From assembly GCA_020441005.1 (NCBI GenBank), contig JAGRNA010000086.1:1-45337 (forward strand): a DNA stretch of 45,337 bases, in the 5' to 3' direction. The notes below the pieces were generated by a model. It was given only the letters and a program-made list of their open reading frames with translations. It did no database searches and had not been told where the DNA came from. Made by a program: the position numbers and the translations under genes. Within the stretch, counting starts at the first letter, position 1. Every line of letters begins with the position of its first letter. Source of the DNA: Leptospiraceae bacterium. GTDB taxonomy: Bacteria; Spirochaetota; Leptospiria; Leptospirales; Leptonemataceae. Shown here piece by piece: positions 42,492 through 45,337 of this stretch.

Positions 42492-42558
42492 GGGGCCTGC
42501 GCTCTATTTGCCATGAATCCCCGCAGGCGGCCCCAACACGCCTGATCCAAAACAGGCG
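42492..42558. other. Two consecutive hairpin-forming repeats between tRNA-Leu and the ParA gene
   Basis: The 307-base spacer 42415-42721 contains no supported gene but has two strong dyads. GGGGCCTGCG (42492-42501) faces CGCAGGC plus GGCCCC (42522-42534, with a three-base bulge). CGCCTG (42539-42544) faces CAGGCG (42553-42558) around an eight-base loop. No T-run follows either on the plus strand. They could be part of a leader RNA, a protein-binding site, or a transcription barrier between the divergent tRNA and parA units. Confidence 0.35.
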
Positions 42559-42721
42559 GCTGACGCTCGGGGCGATCGAGAGAGATGCTGATTCCCGAGG
42601 GGACCGGAGGCGCCTGGCTGGCATAACTTGACTGCCGGGCACCTTGTTTTTACGGCTGCCCCAGCCCAGGTTTTACATTTTTACTGGCCCTTATATCCGT
42701 CTTGGGAAGTACTGTTGGGAT

Positions 42722-43498
42722 ATGTCTTCCGGGGCTCATATCCTTTGCGTGGCAAACCAAAAAGGCGGTGTTGGCAAAACGACCAGCGCTCTCAATCTGG
42801 CGCACAGCCTGGTCCGGCAGTCCCGACGAGTGCTGCTTGTGGACCTGGACGCCCAGGCAAATAGCACCTCGGTGCTCATGGCCGATGAAAGCATTGCCCC
42901 GGAACAATCCGTCTATGTCGTTTTCAAGGACAAGCACAAAGCCGATCCATTGATTCTGACTGGACGGATCGCTGGTCTGGACCTATTGGGGGCCCATTTA
43001 AAGCTGGCAGAAGTGGAAACCTTGCTGGCGGGGGCCGTCGATGGATTTTTTCGACTAGCGGATGCCCTGCAAGACTGTCGCGAACGTTATGATTGTATCA
43101 TCCTGGACTGTCCGCCGAATCTGGGCATGCTGACGGTGAATGCCTTTGTCGCGGCCAATAGTTTGCTTGTGCCCCTGCAGACCGCCAAGTTCTCCCTCGA
43201 CGGACTCACCGCAATTCTGGATACCGCTACAACCATCCAGGGTCGGTTTAATCCCGGATTTCGGGTGTTGGGGGCCCTCCTGACCATGCATAATGCCCGA
43301 ACGGCTATCTCGCAGGCTTTTATTGAACCAATCGCTGAATACATTCACCTGTTTCAAAGCCGCATTAGCCGGGCTGTGGCCGTCGAAGAAGCCCACATGA
43401 TGCATCAAACGATTTTTGAGTATCAACCAGGTTCTAAAGTGGCCCTGGAATATGAAACGCTGGGCCAGGAGGTTTGGGATGCCATCCAAGAAGGATAA
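42722..43498 (+). CDS. ParA/Soj-family Walker ATPase (orphan)
   Basis: From ATG 42722 the 258-residue protein has the deviant Walker A motif NQKGGVGKTTSALNLA (residues 12-27, with the signature lysine before GG), Walker A' LLVDLDAQANST and Walker B YDCIILDCPPNLGMLTVNA, plus VPLQTAKFSLDGL. It is a chromosomal Soj-like ATPase of the size that forms dynamic gradients on the nucleoid. There is no N-terminal HTH and no parB next to it; instead a membrane protein gene overlaps its end by 17 bases. The cargo is therefore probably not oriC; a role in positioning an envelope complex is inferred. Confidence 0.9.
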   Translation: MSSGAHILCVANQKGGVGKTTSALNLAHSLVRQSRRVLLVDLDAQANSTSVLMADESIAPEQSVYVVFKDKHKADPLILTGRIAGLDLLGAHLKLAEVETLLAGAVDGFFRLADALQDCRERYDCIILDCPPNLGMLTVNAFVAANSLLVPLQTAKFSLDGLTAILDTATTIQGRFNPGFRVLGALLTMHNARTAISQAFIEPIAEYIHLFQSRISRAVAVEEAHMMHQTIFEYQPGSKVALEYETLGQEVWDAIQEG

Positions 43499-44435
43499 GT
43501 TTGGCAAGAAGGTCCGCAAAAAACTGGCTAGCTCGCTGCAGCGTATGACTGAGCCATCAACCCCGGGCGAGTCGGCAAACCAGGCGTCATCCGCCACTGC
43601 GGCCACAGAGGCAGCAACCGCGCATCAGCACACACCGTCGACCAACAGCAGCCCGGAAGCGTCTGCATCCACCCGGGCAGTCCCGGCTGTTCAGTCCAAT
43701 GAAAATTCAGAATCGTTTATCCAGAAGCCGGCTTCCGACCAGAATCCGGTCAGCTCGGACGCGGCCCAGGGTTCGCTGGCTCGGCACTTAAAGAAGCAAC
43801 GGGAACTGCGGGAACCAGAATGGCTGACTGTAGAAGATGAAATTGACTTGCCAAGGGATCCGGATCCTGAAAATTCTCGGTCAGAAAGAGAGGCGCCGGC
43901 TCTGCGGCCCTCGACAAAGATACCGGAGAAAACCATGCCGCGGAATCGTGATTCTATTTATAACGTCAGCACAGATATTCGATTGGAAGACTATACCGAG
44001 GATAGCGAGGAGGAACGCAATATTGGCGGTGTTGTGCGCCTTGTCGGCGGTTTGGTGCTGGTTGGTATTATTATCTGGGCTATCTGGTCCTTTTCGGGGG
44101 CCTTATTCGCGCCGGAATACAAACTGGCGGTTAGCAATCAGGAAGTCGGCGAGGACCAGGTTGAGGTACTGCACAAACAGGAGCGTGTGGTTCTGAGCTC
44201 TGCCAGGCCCGTGTTTATCCGTTTTCAGTGGGAAGAAGGCCAGTTGCAAACCGACTACATTCGGATCCTGATCACGCAATCCGGCGGCCAGGAGGTGGCT
44301 GTGCTGGGTCGTATGGCGCCCGTCACGGTGAACTATATACTTTTCGCCGGTCCGCTGGAAGCCGGTAAATACGATATTCTAGTAGAAGATCGCAGCGGAT
44401 CCGTACTGGGGAAACGCAGCTTCACTGTGCGTTAG
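43482..44435 (+). CDS. Bitopic membrane protein coupled to ParA, basic N-terminus and periplasmic beta domain
   Basis: I choose ATG 43482 because AGGAGG lies seven bases upstream inside parA. The 317-residue protein begins with a Lys/Arg-rich segment (PSKKDKFGKKVRKKL), followed by a disordered Ala/Ser/Thr/Glu/Pro-rich region (about 25-115) and an acidic stretch (EDYTEDSEEERN). One transmembrane helix follows (about 183-208, VVRLVGGLVLVGIIIWAIW). The C-terminal domain of about 105 residues is predicted to be all beta (KLAVSNQEV, VFIRFQWEEG, YIRILITQS, KYDILVEDRSG). I do not recognise the family. The basic N-terminal peptide is reminiscent of the ParA-stimulating tails of ParB-like partners, and the translational coupling supports a direct partnership; that is inference. 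Confidence 0.75.
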   Translation, partial: PSKKDKFGKKVRKKLASSLQRMTEPSTPGESANQASSATAATEAATAHQHTPSTNSSPEASASTRAVPAVQSNENSESFIQKPASDQNPVSSDAAQGSLARHLKKQRELREPEWLTVEDEIDLPRDPDPENSRSEREAPALRPSTKIPEKTMPRNRDSIYNVSTDIRLEDYTEDSEEERNIGGVVRLVGGLVLVGIIIWAIWSFSGALFAPEYKLAVSNQEVGEDQVEVLHKQERVVLSSARPVFIRFQWEEGQLQTDYIRILITQSGGQEVAVLGRMAPVTVNYILFAGPLEAGKYDILVEDRSGSVLGKRSFTVR

Positions 44436-44439
44436 ATTC

Positions 44440-45204
44440 ATGCTGTTTGGCCGACCTGCGCTGTTGCGCTGCTCGTTTGCAACCGCCTTGCTGCGCCTTG
44501 TGCGCAGGGTGAGTTCCGACCATTGCTCGCTCGTACTGGCCATGGGACTCTTGATGTGGAGTACGGCTTGTTCCACCAAACCAGATTCCATTCCGGCTGC
44601 GGCGCTTTCAATCCGCAATGGTTTTTGGGAATTACAGCAAGACAGTCAAAAACGCATGTGGTATCCCGACGGTCAGCTGTATCAGAAAATGGAGCTGCTG
44701 GACGGGCAGCGACACGGTCTGTGGCAGGTGTTCAATCATGGCGGCCAGTTGACCGCCCAGGGTAACACCAGGTCCGGTTTGCGCGATGGAGAGTGGCGTT
44801 TTTATTATGGCGACGGCCGCTTGTTTTTGATTCTAAACTATGCCAGTCAACCGCGCAAGGATGAATACTTGTTTATCAGTGGTTTTACCATTGGTAATGA
44901 AAATGGCATCTATCGCCGCTACTACCCGGACCAGAGCCTCGAGGAGCAGGGTAGTTACCAGGGCGGTATCCTGTCGGGCCCATTACGGCATTATTATCCA
45001 AATGGTCAACTGGCCTGGCGCGGTGAATTCAGTCAGGATTTAAAGAGCGGCCTTTGGGAATTCTACTATCCGGATGGCCGCCTGCGCCGGCGGGCACCTT
45101 ACAAGGCCGGCAAACTGGATGGCGAGCTGATCAACTATGACCGGCAGGGCCGGGTTCTGAATCGGACCCTGTATCGCAAGGGAACGAAATCTGACTCAGT
45201 CTGA
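44440..45204 (+). CDS. MORN-repeat (YwqK-type) lipoprotein
   Basis: The 254-residue protein has an export signal ending in a plausible lipobox (WSTAC, C44). At least six MORN_2 repeats of about 24 residues then follow the pattern G.W..yyp.G.l....y..G...G (for example HGLWQVFNHGGQL, DGEWRFYYGDGRLF, NGIYRRYYPDQSLEEQGSYQGG, SGLWEFYYPDGRLRRRAPY). Such repeat proteins are abundant in spirochaetes and Bacteroidetes. The label YwqK antitoxin in databases refers only to repeat similarity, and there is no toxin gene here. It starts four bases after the preceding gene, so it is likely co-transcribed with parA and the membrane protein. Confidence 0.85.
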   Translation: MLFGRPALLRCSFATALLRLVRRVSSDHCSLVLAMGLLMWSTACSTKPDSIPAAALSIRNGFWELQQDSQKRMWYPDGQLYQKMELLDGQRHGLWQVFNHGGQLTAQGNTRSGLRDGEWRFYYGDGRLFLILNYASQPRKDEYLFISGFTIGNENGIYRRYYPDQSLEEQGSYQGGILSGPLRHYYPNGQLAWRGEFSQDLKSGLWEFYYPDGRLRRRAPYKAGKLDGELINYDRQGRVLNRTLYRKGTKSDSV

Positions 45205-45337
45205 GCGTAAGCCTGGCCCCTGGGCGCTGCTCGCATTACTGCATACGGCGCTTCTGCTGCTACTGATCAACTTTTTTGCGGCCTGGCAACTATTCCTTAT
45301 CCCTGTGGCTTATAGCCAGATGTTCTGGCTACCGATA
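45191..45337 (+). CDS. N-terminal fragment of a membrane protein (3' end outside window)
   Basis: A frame shifted by one relative to the lipoprotein gene is open to the window edge and encodes TQSERKPGPWALLALLHTALLLLLINFFAAWQ..., split here as a basic N-terminus (SERKPG) followed by a leucine-rich transmembrane helix and a second hydrophobic segment. No ATG, GTG or TTG precedes the helix. The only likely start is CTG 45191, eight bases after AAGGGA, overlapping the lipoprotein gene by 14 bases. The product cannot be named. Confidence 0.45.
   Translation, partial: MTQSERKPGPWALLALLHTALLLLLINFFAAWQLFLIPVAYSQMFWLPI

Noticed and set aside
44440..45204. Toxin-antitoxin system (YwqK label)
   Set aside because: The label rests on MORN repeats only; the protein is an exported lipoprotein and no toxin gene is adjacent.
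1..45337. CRISPR arrays, insertion sequences, rRNA genes, prophage
   Set aside because: No spaced direct repeats, transposase or integrase motifs, rRNA sequence or phage structural genes were seen.

Overview
The window reads as one chromosomal segment of a Gram-negative bacterium with moderate GC (about half, judged by eye), dense genes and no transposases, integrases, rRNA or CRISPR arrays. I infer a spirochaete of the Leptospirales type (Leptospira/Leptonema/Turneriella-like). The reasons are a bactofilin next to a LysM-M23 peptidase, Rho with a long basic N-terminal extension followed by rpmE, a MoxR-DUF58-transglutaminase operon, several GAF-SpoIIE phosphatases, a GT9 heptosyltransferase-type gene, and matches to TTTG-N5-CAAA, the palindrome reported for Leptospira LexA. 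The taxonomy is inference; no marker gene here proves it.

Layout. 1-9542: the end of an N-acetylglutamate synthase-type gene, a patatin phospholipase, epmA (EF-P lysylation), a calcineurin-like phosphatase, a GAF-SpoIIE phosphatase, then a minus-strand block (DUF374 acyltransferase, stand-alone receiver, secreted amidase, MFS transporter, DUF4336 protein). 9713-13054: a three-gene cassette behind a LexA-like palindrome, encoding a RecA/Rad51-fold protein without usable Walker motifs, a 96-residue helical protein, and a B-family DNA polymerase of the PolB2 type with altered motif C and a ruined exonuclease. 13188-16845: bactofilin, LysM-M23 peptidase, rho, rpmE. 16850-25042: a long co-directional run of a FliG-like-domain protein, MoxR ATPase, DUF58 protein, transglutaminase membrane protein, PQQ-type propeller and LhgO-type oxidoreductase. 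25229-34164: HIT protein, nhaA, ChaN-like protein, aat, GT9 glycosyltransferase, glyoxalase-II-like hydrolase, sodium:solute symporter, mgtE. 34174-40338: DegT/StrS aminotransferase, a RimB-RimK fusion whose ATP-grasp half has lost key residues, GAF-SpoIIE-TPR phosphatase, Amt. 40351-45337: two small uncharacterised minus-strand genes (one behind a second LexA-like palindrome), a FecR-domain protein with a terminal CxxCH, tRNA-Leu(GAG), an orphan ParA overlapping a membrane protein with a basic tail, a MORN-type lipoprotein and the start of a membrane protein.

The best candidate for an undescribed system is the 9.7-13.1 kb cassette. Its organisation resembles the SOS mutasome ImuA-ImuB-DnaE2 (a RecA-like accessory protein plus an unusual polymerase under LexA), but it is built on PolB2. 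Three of the four exact TTTG-N5-CAAA palindromes in the window lie between genes, although intergenic DNA is a small fraction of it. About 0.6 matches would be expected by chance in 45 kb, by my own estimate from base composition. Other leads are the pseudo-ATP-grasp RimK, the orphan ParA with its membrane partner, the FecR-CxxCH fusion and the FliG-like gene in the MoxR operon.
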